From assembly GCF_027595985.1 (NCBI RefSeq), contig NC_073307.1:48958509-49022508 (forward strand): 64,000 bases of DNA, in the 5' to 3' direction. The DNA comes from Sorex araneus. Lineage: Eukaryota; Chordata; Mammalia; Eulipotyphla; Soricidae. The notes under the pieces were generated by a model, which saw nothing but the letters and a program-made list of their open reading frames with translations, did no database searches and was not told the DNA's origin. Below, in pieces: positions 43,886 to 55,539 of the stretch; the stretch's first letter is position 1; each line of letters opens with the position of its first letter. Position numbers and translations under genes: made by a program.

Positions 43886-44467
43886 AGAATGAAACATCCC
43901 CCTCCATGAGCCCCCCGAGCCAGGAGGCTGGCTGGGAGAATGGGGATGGGCGTCACCAGAGCCCACGGAGAAGCCACAGGGCCGCCACTGCCACCGGGAA
44001 GCTGCCATGTCCATCCATCCAGGCCCGGTTCAAAGGGGCACTGAGGGGATCCAGACGCCCAGGAGCTTCTGGCTGGAAGCATCTGAAAGGCCTTGCCGGT
44101 CACTGCCCATTTCAAGCAGGCCTCCTGCAGGGCAGGCTCAGCTTCCCAATAATTATGCACACCCATTCCCTTGTTTCTCACGCACCCCAAGACAGTTCCA
44201 CAGCAGGGTGGTGGGGTAGAGGAGTCCCCCCTGCAGGACCAGGAAGAAGGACAGCCCCTGTGCATGGGCTGTGGCCCCACTGTGCCCACATTCTGGTTTC
44301 TCAGACCACAGACACAGGCACTATCTGTTCCTGCAGGACATGAGGCCCGGCTGGCAGTGGCCTTGGTCACTCAAGCCCCGACAGAACAGATGGGTTAGTG
44401 GGTCTGGGCCGCTTTCCTGAGAAAGTGGACAGGGCCTAAGATGGGATAGGGGTTTCCATCTCTAAGA
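43886..44467. other. GC-rich unique sequence
   Basis: Nothing recognised. Confidence 0.4.
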
Positions 44468-44634
44468 ACAGTGAGCCCGAGGGGAGATAGCACAGCCAAG
44501 ACAGCACTGGTCTTGCACAACAGCCAATGAGGGTTCGATTCCCGGCACCCCTTAGGAACCCTTCTGGAACACAGCCAGAAGTGATCCCTGAGTGCAAAGC
44601 CAAAAGAAAGCCCTGAGCATTGCTTGGTGTGGGA
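44468..44634 (+). mobile_element. SINE leading into a GGAA array
   Basis: 'gggttcgattcccggcaccc' and 'gagcattgcttggtgtggga'. The usual 'cccaaaa' tail has been replaced by the start of the GGAA repeat. Confidence 0.85.
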
Positions 44635-45470
44635 AAAGGAAGGAAGGAAGGAAGGAAGGAAGGAAGGAAGGAAGGAAGGAAGGAAGGAAGGAAGGAAGGA
44701 AGGAAGGAAGGAAGGAAGGAAGGAAGGAAGGAAGGGAGGGAGGGAGGGAGGGAAGGAGGGAGGGAGGGAGGGAGGGAGGGAGGGAGGGAGGGAGGGAGGG
44801 AGGAAGGAAGGAAGGAAGGAAGGAAGGAAGGAAGGAAGGAAGGAAGGAAGGAAGGAAGGAAGGAAGGAAGAAGGAAGAGAGGGAGGGAGGGAGGGAAGGA
44901 GGGAGGGAGGAAGGAAGGAAGGAAGGAAGGAAGGAAGGAAGGAAGGAAGGAAGGAAGGAAGGAAGGAAGGAAGAGAGGGAGGGAGGGAGGGAGGGAGGGA
45001 AGGAGGAAGGAAGGAAGGAAGGAAGGAAGGAAGGAAGGAAGGAAGGAAGGAAGGAAGGAAGGAAGGAAGGAAGGAAGGAAGGAAGGAAGGAAGGAAGAGA
45101 GGGAGGGAGGGAGGGAGGGAGGAAGGAAGGAAGGAAGGAAGGAAGGAAGGAAGGAAGGAAGGAAGGAAGGAAGGAAGGAAGGAAGGAAGGAAGGAAGGAA
45201 GAGAGGGAGGGAGGGAATGAGGAATGAAGGAAGGAAGGAAGGAAGGAAGGAAGGAAGGAAGGAAGGAAGGAAGGAAGGAAGGAAGGAAGGAAGGAAGGAA
45301 GGAAGGAAGAGAGGGAGGGAGGGAGGGAGGGAGGGAGGGAGGGAGGGAGGGAGGGAAGAAAGGAAGGAAGGAAGGAAGGAAGGAAGGAAGGAAGGAAGGA
45401 AGGAAGGAAGGAAGGAAGGAAGGAAGGAAGGAAGGAAGGAAGGAAGGAAGGAAGGAAGGAAGGAAGGGAA
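44635..45470 (+). repeat. (GGAA)n/(GGGA)n polypurine array with about 100-bp higher-order blocks
   Basis: About 836 bp with no pyrimidine except one isolated T pair near 45,217-45,226. GGAA runs alternate with GGGA runs, and each switch is marked by aagagaggg at about 44,875, 44,971, 45,095, 45,199 and 45,307, spaced 96-124 bp. Confidence 0.97.
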
Positions 45471-45841
45471 ACTTGAGGGCAAGGACTATAGTACAGTAGG
45501 TAGGATATTTGTCTTCCCCTATCTCTCCAGCCCCCGTGACATCCTTTCTAACTTTTCTAGTTTAAAACACCCAAATACACAACCCCTCTCCATGCAGTGA
45601 CTGAGCAAGGTGCCCATCTGATCATCGCCCCATGGGCTGTATGGATGCCTGCTGGGTTTCAGCTCTCTGCTGACACTAGAAGGAGACATTTTTCCAGGGG
45701 CCCGGGGGCCCGTCTCCAAGCATGGATGCTCTCGGAAGACAATGCCTTCATCCCTCTCCCAGCTGCATGGTGTCTGTGAGCCTAACTCAGGTCAACAAGC
45801 CAAATATAAGACTGGAACTCTGAGGGGTGGTCACCCCCGAC
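45471..45841. other. Unique sequence
   Basis: Nothing recognised. Confidence 0.45.
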
Positions 45842-46594
45842 TGGTAGGATAACATTGGTTTCTCCACCCTTTCTCCTGCACTTTAAGGAGCTTAGGCTTA
45901 TTGGGTTATACCCATCACAATGCTCCGGAAACACTCCCATTTCATCTCAAATTCATCTTAAATTCATCTCCTTTGTGCTCTGCTTCTCCTATCTGTTAAT
46001 CACTCATTTCCCCTAATCAGAATCTGTGACTTGTAAAACCAGATTCTTTCCTTTAGAGTCTCTGGGTTTTGTATTTATAAGTGAAATATTACTTTTCTCT
46101 TTCCTTTATGTGTTTTGTTTACTTTAGAGCAATGTTCTTTTTGTATAGACACAGAAAGACAGTTAATGCTATGCTTTTTTATAACTTGGAAGTTAATTGG
46201 CTCTGAATATTTATTCCTGGGCATCTGCCATATTTACTCAAGTTAAGCCTCAGTTGCCCTTAGTTCCTAGCATCCCCAAAGCAGGGTCCTGACGAAGGAA
46301 CTTGCATGGACCCAGGAAAAGCTGTAAGCTACTCTGGCATCGAAACGGGACAGACCAAGCACCATAAAGCTTATAATAAGTTAAGAACGTGGTCATTGAA
46401 AAATTGGGTCATGACCCAAAAAGAAGTAACCGGACAAAGATCCTGCTGAGGTTAGGAAAGACTAACCTGGTCTGAGGATTGTAGTCTGGGATCTACAGCA
46501 AGATGTCCCCAGAAAAGCCACCCTATAAACTTAATATATCTCTTACTGTGTCCATACAATATGACTAGAAAGATTATTAAGAAACAAACTTAAG

Positions 46595-46770
46595 GGGCTG
46601 GAGCAACAGCACAATGGGTAGGGCATTTGCCTTGCACATGGCCAACCTAGGTTGATTCCCAGCATCCCATATGGTCCCCGGAACACTGCCAGGAGTAATT
46701 CCTGAGTGCATGAGCCAGAAGTAACCCCTGTGCAATGCCAGGTGTGACCCAAAAAGCAAATAAATAAATA
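46595..46770 (+). mobile_element. Sor-type SINE inside the LTR
   Basis: 'ggggctggagcaacagcaca', 'catatggtccccggaacact' and 'tgacccaaaaagcaaataaa'. Confidence 0.9.
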
Positions 46771-46864
46771 GATAAGTGTATATGGACTAAAGAAAAGAGA
46801 AATATGGCCTTAGATGAAATTCCGCCTTTGAGCGGATCTCTTAGCAGGATGAGATCTTTGTCTT

Positions 46865-47723
46865 AGAAGAACATCCCTAAAAACAGTATGGACGATTCTC
46901 AAAAAACTAGAGGTTGAGCTCCCATTTGACCCAGCAATACCACTGCTGGGAATATATCCCAGAAAAGCCAAAAAGTATAGTCGAAGTGACATATGCACTT
47001 ATATGTTCACCGCAGCACTGTTTACAATAGCCAGAATCTGGAAAAAACCCGAGTGCCCTAGAACAGATGACTGGTTGAAGAAACTCTGGTACATCTATAC
47101 AATGGAATACTATGCAGCTGTTAGGAAAAAATGAGGTCATGACGTTTGCATATAAGTGGATCAACATGGAAAGTATCATGCTAAGTGAAATGAGTCAGAA
47201 AGAGAGAGACAGACATAGAAAGATTGCACTCATCTGTGGAATATAGAATAATAGACTATAAGACTAACACCCAAGAATAGTAGAAATAAGTACCAGGAGA
47301 TTGTTTCCATGGCTTGGAGGCTGGTCTCTCATTCTGGGTAACTCAGGGAAGGGACCACCAAGTAAAATGTGGTTGGAGGTCATGTGGGGGAAGGGTGATG
47401 CGGGCCGAATACAGACTAGAGACTGAACACAATGGCCACTCAACACCTTTATTACAAACCACAACACCTAATCAGAGAGAGAGAACAAAAGGGAATTCCC
47501 TGCCATAGTGGCAGGGTGGGGTGGGGGGAGACGGGACTGGGGAGGGGGGGAGGGATGTTGGGTTTACTGGTGGTGGAGAATGGGCACTGGTGAAGGGATG
47601 GGTTATCGAACTTTGTATGGGGGAAACATGAGCACAAAGATGTATGGATCTGTAACTGTACCCTCAGGATGACTCTCTAATTAAAAATAAACTAATAAAA
47701 AAAAAAGAAGAAGAACATCCCTA
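46865..47723 (+). mobile_element. 5'-truncated L1 inside the LTR, perfect 15-bp TSD
   Basis: agaagaacatcccta at 46,865-46,879 and 47,709-47,723. The body, 46,880-47,708, starts in the ORF2 C-terminus and ends with an A-rich tail. It closely matches the L1 at 7337-8193. Confidence 0.94.
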
Positions 47724-47985
47724 GAAGGAAGGCCTTTCATATGTTGATTGTGCTACCTCACCTCTGTGCAGTTGCTACTCCCAACCCTTGGTGATTATTC
47801 TATATAACAAAGGCTGTGAGAGAGGGTGGGGGAGGAGGAACATGGGCAATGAGTGAGACTGGAAGGAGATAGACGAAGAGATTGGAAAAAACAGCAATTG
47901 ATCACCAACCAGCCTGGCCCTCATTTTCTCCTTCTTTTATCAATCGCTGTAGGCCATCCAGGGTGGGAAAGCAGCCTGACCCCCA

Positions 47986-49469
47986 AACACATATTGCAAG
48001 AACACACACACACATTTTGTGAACACAAGCCCACCCACCTCATTCTCACCTTTCCCTGGGGTCTCCCTAATGTGTCCACTGCAAATCGGACACAGCACTG
48101 CCTGCTGACCTCATGCAGCTATTGCGGCTACTGCTTATGCCCCCTGGAAATGTCTGGGGTGGGTGGGTGGGTGGCCGGAAAATCCATCCTTCTTCCTTTG
48201 GGGGGGGTGCCTTACATGGTCCCGAGTTGTTTGAAAAGATGCTGACAAAACTATCTCACACACATTGATATGTCCCCAAAGCCCTCCCGCCCCCGAGATT
48301 CCCTTTTGCCAGTGGAGGCTCAGATGGGCCAAATCTCCCCTCCCCTCAGTCTGCTCCTGAAAGCAGAACTGCACACTGTCTCCTGCATGTTAGGACAAAG
48401 CCCATAGCATCCATAACCCTGAGTGGTCCCCTTCCCCCGCCCCAGCCAACACTCACTACAGGCCTGGCTGGGCCAAGCTGACCCGCAAGTGAACCCACTG
48501 GCATTTTGCTTTGGGAAGGACAACAAAAGGGGCCTGATGGCGACTGCTGGCCCCCATGGCCGTGGGGGCCGATTGCGTCCTGGACATGGATGGACACAGA
48601 CCTTCTCCTGCCAGCCTTGTCCTGCTCATCCATTTTTTTGCCTGGCACCTGTCCCCTCTATGAGTTCAGGATGAAAGCAGCTTCACTTTTGTTTTCCGGC
48701 TTTGTGGCCCCCCACTCTGCTAGGTGGTGGGCAGGGTCCCTCCTTAGCGCAGCCTGCAGCCCCAGGGGTGCACAATCATCTCCTTCGGAACCCTTGACTC
48801 AGAACAGAGATTAAAAGCCGGAGAAGAGCCGTGAGGGGCTGGAGGGAGTGCGGGAGCCAGCAGGGAGGTGGATGAAGTCGCTGCGTGTGAAGGTCAAGTC
48901 CCTCCCCAACCCCTCCGAGAGCCACAGGTGTCCTCGGGCCCAAGATGCTGCCAGGGACGCATGTCGGCCTGGGCCAGGAGGGCTCTGCGCCCAGCATGTC
49001 TGAGATCCCGCCTAGGCCACACCCCAGCTCCATAGGGAAGGGCTATGACGTGAACGTCCACACACATGTTCACAAAGCATGTCCGGGAGGTACCCCCACA
49101 GCTGCACAGCGTGGCTCCCACCCAAGCTCCACGACAGCACACACCCGTGGCACACAGCCAGGGCACACATCCAACAGCTGCACAGTCGTGGCTCGTGCCC
49201 ACGGCACACACCCATAGCCCAAGCACTGGTAGGGCCAAGCGAGGCCCCCTTGGAGACTCAAACTGCAGTCGAGGGCACCCAAGCTCTGGGGGTCCACCCC
49301 CAACCCTCTCGGAGGCCCGTCGAGTGGCCTGGCCTCTGACCTCCAAGCAGGATGTTGCTGTTGGGATAATCCCATGGCGCCTCTCTGGCTCCACACAAGC
49401 ACTCACAGGGCAGCCACGGCGGCCCAGAGGGCTGGAGACCACGTGCCCAGGGACATGGAAAACAAAAAA
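47986..49469. other. GC-rich unique sequence
   Basis: 49,060-49,230 has loosely repeated 'cagctgcac..gtggc' and 'ggcacac' words, perhaps a decayed minisatellite. No gene recognised. Confidence 0.4.
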
Positions 49470-49566
49470 TAAAAATGGTGGGAAAGTGCAATGCTGGTAG
49501 GATTGGTGTTGGACTGCTGAATGCAGCAAATCATCGTGAATATCTTGGTACAAATAAATCACAATT
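49470..49566 (+). repeat. Unclassified retroposon 3' end, second copy
   Basis: 'gctggtaggattggtgttgg' and 'aataaatcacaa' resemble 5290-5500. Confidence 0.45.
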
Positions 49567-49814
49567 GTCACGGCTGTCATCCCGTTGCTCATGGATTTGC
49601 TCGAGCGGGCACCAGAAGCGTCTCTCATTGTGAGACTTATTGTTACTGTTTTTGGCATATCGAATACGCCAAGGGTAGCTTGCCAGGCTCTGCTGTGTAG
49701 GCGGGATACTCTTGGTAGCTTGCCAGGCTCTCTGAGAGGGGCGGAGGAATCAAACACGGGTTGGCGGCATGAAAGGCGAACACCCTACCACTGTGCTATG
49801 GCTCCAGCCCCACA
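49567..49814 (-). mobile_element. SINE2, antisense
   Basis: 'ctcgagcgggcaccagaagc', 'ggcatatcgaatacgccaag' and 'gctatggctccagcccc'. Confidence 0.9.
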
Positions 49815-49929
49815 AATAAATAAATAAATAAATAAATATAAATAATAAATAAAACTGGCTCATTTTTTTAAAAAAGTGACCCCCACCCTAGCCAGTCATT
49901 TTCATGATTTCCAGAAGCCTGCATTCATG

Positions 49930-50195
49930 TGTCTCTGTGTGCACGTGCATGTGCACGTCTGTGTGCATGTGTGTCTGTGTGTGCATGTGTGTATCTGTAT
50001 ATCTGTATGTATGTATCTGTATGTATGCATGTGTGCATGTGTATGCGTGTGTCTATGCGTGTGCATGCATGTGTCTGTGTGCATGTGCATGTATGTGTCT
50101 GTGTTGTCCATGTGTGGATGTGTGTGCATGCATGTGCATATGTGCAAGTGTGTCTGTATGTGTGCATGCACGTGCATGTGTGAGTGTGTGTGTAG
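49930..50195 (+). repeat. (GTGTGCAT)-type degenerate GT-rich repeat
   Basis: Imperfect TG, TGCATG and TATG words over about 265 bp. Confidence 0.9.
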
Positions 50196-51846
50196 GGGTC
50201 CGCCAGTTTGGACAGCTGGGAGCTCTGTTACTGACCACCACTGTCTTGGAACCAGAGAAATCACAGCCTTTACAAAGAGAGTGCTGACATTGAGGCAGGT
50301 ACCCCCGCTGCAAATCTCTATAATCATGGAGAATTGTCAAAATTATCTCCCTGTCGGCAAACATTCATTCAAAGCTTCAATTATAAGTGAGATCTCCACG
50401 TTTCAGGGGGTGAGATCGGTGACAGGGAGGAAGGAACCCTACCGGGCTGCAGACAGCCCCCCCCCCCCCCCCCGCTCCCGATCATTAAAGATCCTGTGTG
50501 TTATGAGGGGGTTCTAGGAGAGCTGGCTGCGGGGCTGAGGGGGCGGGCAACTGGGATTTTCTGCATTAAACCTGTTTCCATCTCCAACAATGTCCTGTTT
50601 GCTCAAGGCACTGGGTCCCCCAACAGCACGGCTACATCGTGGGGGTCGGAGGTTAGTCAGTGAGATGAGGCAGGGTGGGAAGGAGGGGCTTGCTCTTCGA
50701 AGCCTCAACAGGACAGGCAGCCTGGTAGGGACTCAGGTTTTGCCAGACCCTCCACCTGCCCCTCACCTTATCGGACAGCAGCAGTGGGGGAGGCGGGGAG
50801 GGTCAGAGACCCCCGGGAGCCCCTGGACACTGGGGGACACCTCTGCTTCCCCCAAGGTTCTTTGGACAGAGCCTTTGCTGGAGCTCAACCCCCAATGAAA
50901 AGTAACCAAGAGAGACATTCCTGCCCCACAGGGTGACTTCCTAGGGATGTCAGGGGAGAAGGGGATGACAGGGAGTGCCAGGAGGGTCCCAATCCCCGAG
51001 TATCCGAAGCCCGCACAAGTCTCGAGGATGTGGCTGTCCTGCCCTGGAAATCACGCTGCAAGCTGTAGCCCCGCCCCGCACAAGAAGGCCAAGGAAGGTT
51101 AGAAACAGTTTGCATGATTTTCTCGATTTTCTCAACTAGATCTGTGTGCTTGTATTGGGCTACTAGAAAAGAATATTAAATTCTGGCAAGGAAAAAAAAG
51201 TAGTGCTGAGAAAATAGGCACCAGAACACTAATAACTTTATTTTTCCTAAGTGCAAGGTAATTGATGATAGTTGTGAAAAAATAGGGGGGGAGGGAGAGA
51301 AATCCAGAGGAGTGTGAAAAGAAAAGTTAATAAAGATCAACCCAAGTATTTCACCGTCTGGATTGATTGCTATTCACACTTCTTTATAGCTAGGCCTTAT
51401 CTGAAATTATGACTTGATGTTGGGAACTTTACATCCATGATCTGGGGTCCTCAGTGCCTTATGCAGCATCTCCATTATTATACGGGACATGGAAAAGGAA
51501 CTGGTCAAATTCTCACAAAAAGCAAAGTCTACACCTCAGCTCTGCACCCCAAGGAGGCAGGGTGTTTCTGGGGTAGGGCGGGGCTGCCCAATACGTGTCC
51601 CCTGGGAGCTGGGAGGGTGTAAGGGCTTAGAAACGTCTGTAGTCAGTCCCTTTCAGGGACAGGAGTGCAGGGAAGGGGCTGCTGACTCACAGCAGCAGGG
51701 AAGTGTGGCCATTGTGGAAACTGATCAGGACTAAACTGACCAGGCCTGAAATTGATTGGGAAATTGACCAACTTGCAAAGTGCTTACTTGGAGTCCAGTC
51801 AACCTGATTCAGAGAGTCAAGTTGTTGGTTTTTTGTTTTGGGTTGG

Positions 51847-51849
<3 letters not shown>
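50196..51849. other. Unique sequence with possible conserved non-coding segments
   Basis: 50,318-50,410 and 51,110-51,420 are AT-rich islands without repeat features ('attgtcaaaattatctccct', 'ggtaattgatgatagttg'). Poly-C run at 50,458-50,473. No exon recognised. Confidence 0.35.
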
Positions 51850-51877
<28 letters not shown>

Positions 51878-52038
51878 TTTTGGGTCACACCTGGCAATGC
51901 ACAGGGGTTACTCCTGGCTCTGCACTCAGGAATCACCCCTGGAAGTGCTCAGGGGGCCATATGGGATGCTTGGGATCGAACCTGGGTCGGCTGCATGCAA
52001 GGCAAACGCCCTACCCGCTGTGCTATCACTCCAGCCCC
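51850..52038 (-). mobile_element. Sor-type SINE, antisense
   Basis: T-run, 'ctttttgggtcacacctggc', 'tgggatcgaacctgggtcgg' and 'ctatcactccagccccggg'. It may lie inside an older SINE that resumes at 52,042. Confidence 0.93.
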
Positions 52039-52041
52039 GGG

Positions 52042-52130
52042 AGTCAGGTTTTATGCTTGGCTCCACAATACCATCCTCTGGGAACCATCCAGGAGTGATC
52101 CCTGAGAGTCAGAAGTAATCCCAGAGCAAA
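52042..52130 (+). mobile_element. SINE fragment leading into a polypurine array
   Basis: 'ccaggagtgatccctgagag' and 'cagaagtaatcccagagcaa', then GA-rich DNA. Confidence 0.65.
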
Positions 52131-52413
52131 AGAAGAGAGAGAGGGAGGGAGGGAGAGAAGGAGGGAAGGAAGAAAGAGAGAAAGAAAAAAGAAAGAGAAG
52201 AAAGAAAGAGAAAAGAGAGAGGAAGGAAGGAAGGAAGGAAGGAAGGAAGGAAGGAAGGAAGGAAGGAAGGAAGGAAGGAAGGAAGGAAGGAAGGAAGGAA
52301 GGGAGGGAGGGAGGGAGGGAGGGAGGGAGGGAGGGAGGGAGGGAGGGAGGGAGGGAGGGAGGGGAAGAGGGAGGGAGGGAGGGAAGGAGAGGAGGGAGAG
52401 AAGGGAGTGTAGG
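52131..52413 (+). repeat. (GGAA)n/(GGGA)n polypurine array
   Basis: AAAG and GA words, then about 20 GGAA, then about 17 GGGA units. Confidence 0.97.
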
Positions 52414-53879
52414 AGGCTCATCTTGAGAGACATTGGTTCTTGGGAAAGAAAACCCCAGCATTTTCAGTGAGGCCAGTGAGGCCAGAGAGGCCCAGAGGCC
52501 ATCACACCCGAGGGAAGGCTGTGAAACCCCCCTCTCTGCCTGCTGAGCCAGCGAAGCCTCAGTTTCCACAAACGCAAACATGATGGCAGCCGCGGAGAGG
52601 AGGGACCATCAGGAGGTTTCCTTGTCCCTCCCGTGATGAGGTGCAGAGGAAAACCCGACACAGCCAGAGGCGGGGGTGGGGGGGGGGGCAGAGTATCAGG
52701 ACAGACTCTGGGGGTTCTCATAAATTCCAGGGACCCTGGCCATGCCGTGCAATGAGGAAGGCTGCATGTCTCAGATCCCTTCCCGCTCCCCACGTGCTGG
52801 GCAGGGTCCCCCCATCCCTCTGTTCTTATCACAGGGCCTCAGCACGGCTCAGAGATGCCACTCACCAGCCTTAGGATGCAAACAGGGAGTGTGAGCGATT
52901 TTCAATTTCCTGCCACTCCCACATAACCCCTGAACAGGAACCCAAACGCTCAAAGGCTTTACCCGCCAGTGGCCCATGTGGGGAATCTCGGGGCACTCTT
53001 GGGGAAACCGAGGCAGGTCGATTGGCACTGGTGACTCAGTTTCAGGGACTTGAAGAGTCTGGGGAGACCCAAACCCACCCACCCAGTGCAGGACGAATAC
53101 TCAGCAGGCCGAGTCCCAAGGGTGTCCAGGTGCGAGAGGTCACTGTCCCCTCTGCACACAGCTGTCGTAAGTCTGAAGAGGAAGGCGGGGAGGCTGGGGT
53201 GGCTGTCAGGCTGTCCCCCTGGGAAGCAGAGATGGCCTGTGCCAGCACTCAGAGCCAGAGGCCTCTAGTCGGTGAAGAACGTATGGCCAGGGCCTATAGA
53301 CCACCCCTGCTCTGCCCCTCATGACACTAAGAAGCATCACCATAGCCCCCAGCTAGGTGGGCACCCCAGACCCCCACCAAGCATCCGTCTGTCTGACCCT
53401 CATTGTGAGCACTGGGTCTCGGGGCTCCTTGCAAGCCCTGCCCCAGGCTGGTACCCGAGGGGTGAAGGGAGAGAGGCTGGAGGGCCCAGGACGAAGCCGA
53501 GAATGTGGGTGCTGACGGATGGTCAGGCCCTCTCTGGGTACCTCCAGGCCCCTCCGGCACGCAGAGGGGGATCTCGCCACATCAGGAAGCCTCACCCAAG
53601 CTCTACACGCAGCATGTGGAGAGACTGGCCTGCGTGGGCCGCGCGAGGGCTGAGAGAAGAATGGGGAACACGGCCCCTGGCACACAGCCCAGAGCCACTG
53701 CCCACCTGCAACTCTGCCCACGTCTCAGCTGCTTCCCGCTCAGGGCCCTGCACAGGCCCCGCCACCCAATGGGAAGAGGCAGGAAGACACTGGGCACGGC
53801 TTGAGTCTGGCTCTGGAGGGGGATCCAAAAGCCAACCCCAGTCGGAGCAATGGGACAGGGGAGCAATGGGACAGGGGAG
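52414..53879. other. GC-rich unique sequence
   Basis: No gene recognised. Poly-G run at 52,676-52,688. Confidence 0.45.
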
Positions 53880-53955
53880 GGGCGCTCAGAGGGCACGTGT
53901 CCAACCCAGGTCAGATCTCCGACATCCCACAGGGTCCCCCTGGTGTCAGTGGGCT
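53880..53955 (+). mobile_element. Possible SINE fragment
   Basis: 'cccaggtcagatctccgaca' and 'tcccacagggtccccctg'. Confidence 0.4.
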
Positions 53956-54674
53956 CCATGGGTGGCTTATGTGAAGCGGGAAGGAGAAAGACAAGTCACT
54001 TTCTCCTGATCCGCCTCTGCCACCTGGGACCCAGGGTGACTGGGTTCTCGTCTCAACTCTAAGAGAAGGATTTCAGGAGTAGACAGGCCGTGAAGTAAAA
54101 GAAACTTTATATGAAGGCTTTGAAGGGAAGGAGGGGGAGAAAGTGGGAGAGAGAGGAGAGCAACACGCTCAAGAGAGAACCTGGGCCTCTCCAAGGGCAG
54201 AGAGAGCCCGTACACACATCCCAGCCTTAGGCATGAAGGCATGAAAGGACTCATCTCAAGAGGGAAGATGAGGACGAACGACACTTGTGCTCAGGTGCCA
54301 CATGTGCTCGGCCACGTGGGCGCAAGCAGCACATGGGCTCGGGCAGCATATGCGCGCCCTCCCTTTGTTCAAGGTGGCTTTTAGAGGGTTTCTCCAACCT
54401 GCCCCCAGGTGGGGCTTCTACCGAGGTAAAAGTCCATGGCTGAAGAGGTTGCCAGCGGTTGGGAGTGGTGGTGGTCTTCTCTGAAATTCCTCTCCTGGCC
54501 TTTTGTTTCTGCTGGAGCTTCTCTGGGTCTGTTGCTGGTGCCAGGTGAGAGTTTTATCCGGCCTTAGTTCTTGTGTTCTGCAAGGTTGGCTTTCGCAAAT
54601 TCAGGGCGATTACTTCCTGTTGCCTGGGGAGCGGGCCTGCCCTATCTGCCCGCCTGCCTTCATCACCCTGAACC
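53956..54674. other. Unique sequence
   Basis: No gene recognised. Confidence 0.45.
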
Positions 54675-54895
54675 CCGTCGGGAGTGAACACTGAGCACAG
54701 AGCCATGAGTCAGCCCTGAGCACCACTGGCTGTGACACCCCCCCCCACCCACCCCAAATAAAAACAAGACCCAAAAAGCCAGCAGGGCTAGAGCAGTGGG
54801 GAAGGGGCCTGCCTGGCACACAGCTGACCCAGGCTTCATCCCTGGCACTTCACAGAGTCCCCCAGCCTCTCCCTGAGTAAGCCCGGCACTTACCG
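54675..54895 (+). mobile_element. Two shortened SINEs in tandem
   Basis: The first (54,675-54,777) keeps only the second half and tail. The second (54,784-54,895) has a head and degraded B-box ('cccaggcttcatccctggca'). Confidence 0.65.
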
Positions 54896-55156
54896 GTGGT
54901 GCCTTCACCCCTCCCTCCCCCAAAGAAGAAGGCTGAGCTGACTGGTTCCCCCTGGGGGCCCTGGAAGTGAGTTTCTTTAGCAACTTCATAAACCAGAGGA
55001 TGGTTCAGTGCAAGGGGAAAATAAACCTCCAAATGCCAAATTCAGTAAAATGTTTGGGGAGGGGGGGGTTGTCATTCCCGCCCCTGGCGAAAGTCAGCCA
55101 AATGTCACTTGTACTATGCTAAGCTGCCAGCTGCCTAGTAACTAGGCATTACGGGG

Positions 55157-55173
55157 TGCCAGGGGGCGCTGTG
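55157..55173 (+). promoter_or_regulatory. Strong CTCF-like motif upstream of the CpG island
   Basis: TGCCAGGGGGCGCTGTG is an excellent fit to the CTCF core. It lies about 0.7 kb before the candidate start codon and is not in a recognised repeat. Binding is inferred. Confidence 0.7.
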
Positions 55174-55539
55174 TTTTCTGGAGGGCTTTAGGTGGAGACA
55201 GACCTCTGCCACACAAGGACCAAACCCAGCCCAAAAGCAGCCTCCGACCGCCGGGGTCAGGCCAGGAGTCAGGCCTGGCCAGTCAGCTGGAGACCTCAGG
55301 GCCACTCAGGGCGCCTCTGGGACCAATTCTGAGCCCAGAGGAGGTGCCATGTGGCCTGTGGGGGCTCCAGGCCACGCCCTCGTCCACGGGCTTCTACCCC
55401 CTGAAGTTGGCCTGTCCTAGAATTCCTGGAGATTTCTGCTCCTCTCCCCTTTCCCTGCACCCCTCTTTCTCTCCCCACACCCCCTCTCAACCCCGCGCTG
55501 GGGACTGTCCCCACGTGTCGCTCTTTGTGTCACCAAAAC

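Larger units (their letters stand above)
45842..47985 (+). mobile_element. LTR-like element, copy 2, split by a SINE and an L1
   Basis: Starts TGGTAGGATAACATT. It matches copy 1 (19.07-20.86 kb, minus) in order throughout: 'gaggcttaac'-type block, 'tgtctttctgtgtctataca' (antisense here), 'cagtaagaga', then a TATA-like ctatataa (about 47,800) and 'ccaaccagcctggccctcat'. Removing the SINE and the L1 leaves about 1.1 kb. No retroviral genes are seen; probably a solo LTR. Confidence 0.62.

Noticed and set aside
44436..45482. Long open frames (up to 348 aa, Pro/Ser/Leu/Phe-only or Lys/Glu/Gly/Arg-only) over the polypurine arrays
   Set aside because: They are the necessary result of stop-free GGAA/GGGA repeats. 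The same applies to 22.4, 52.1-52.5 and 57.9-59.4 kb.
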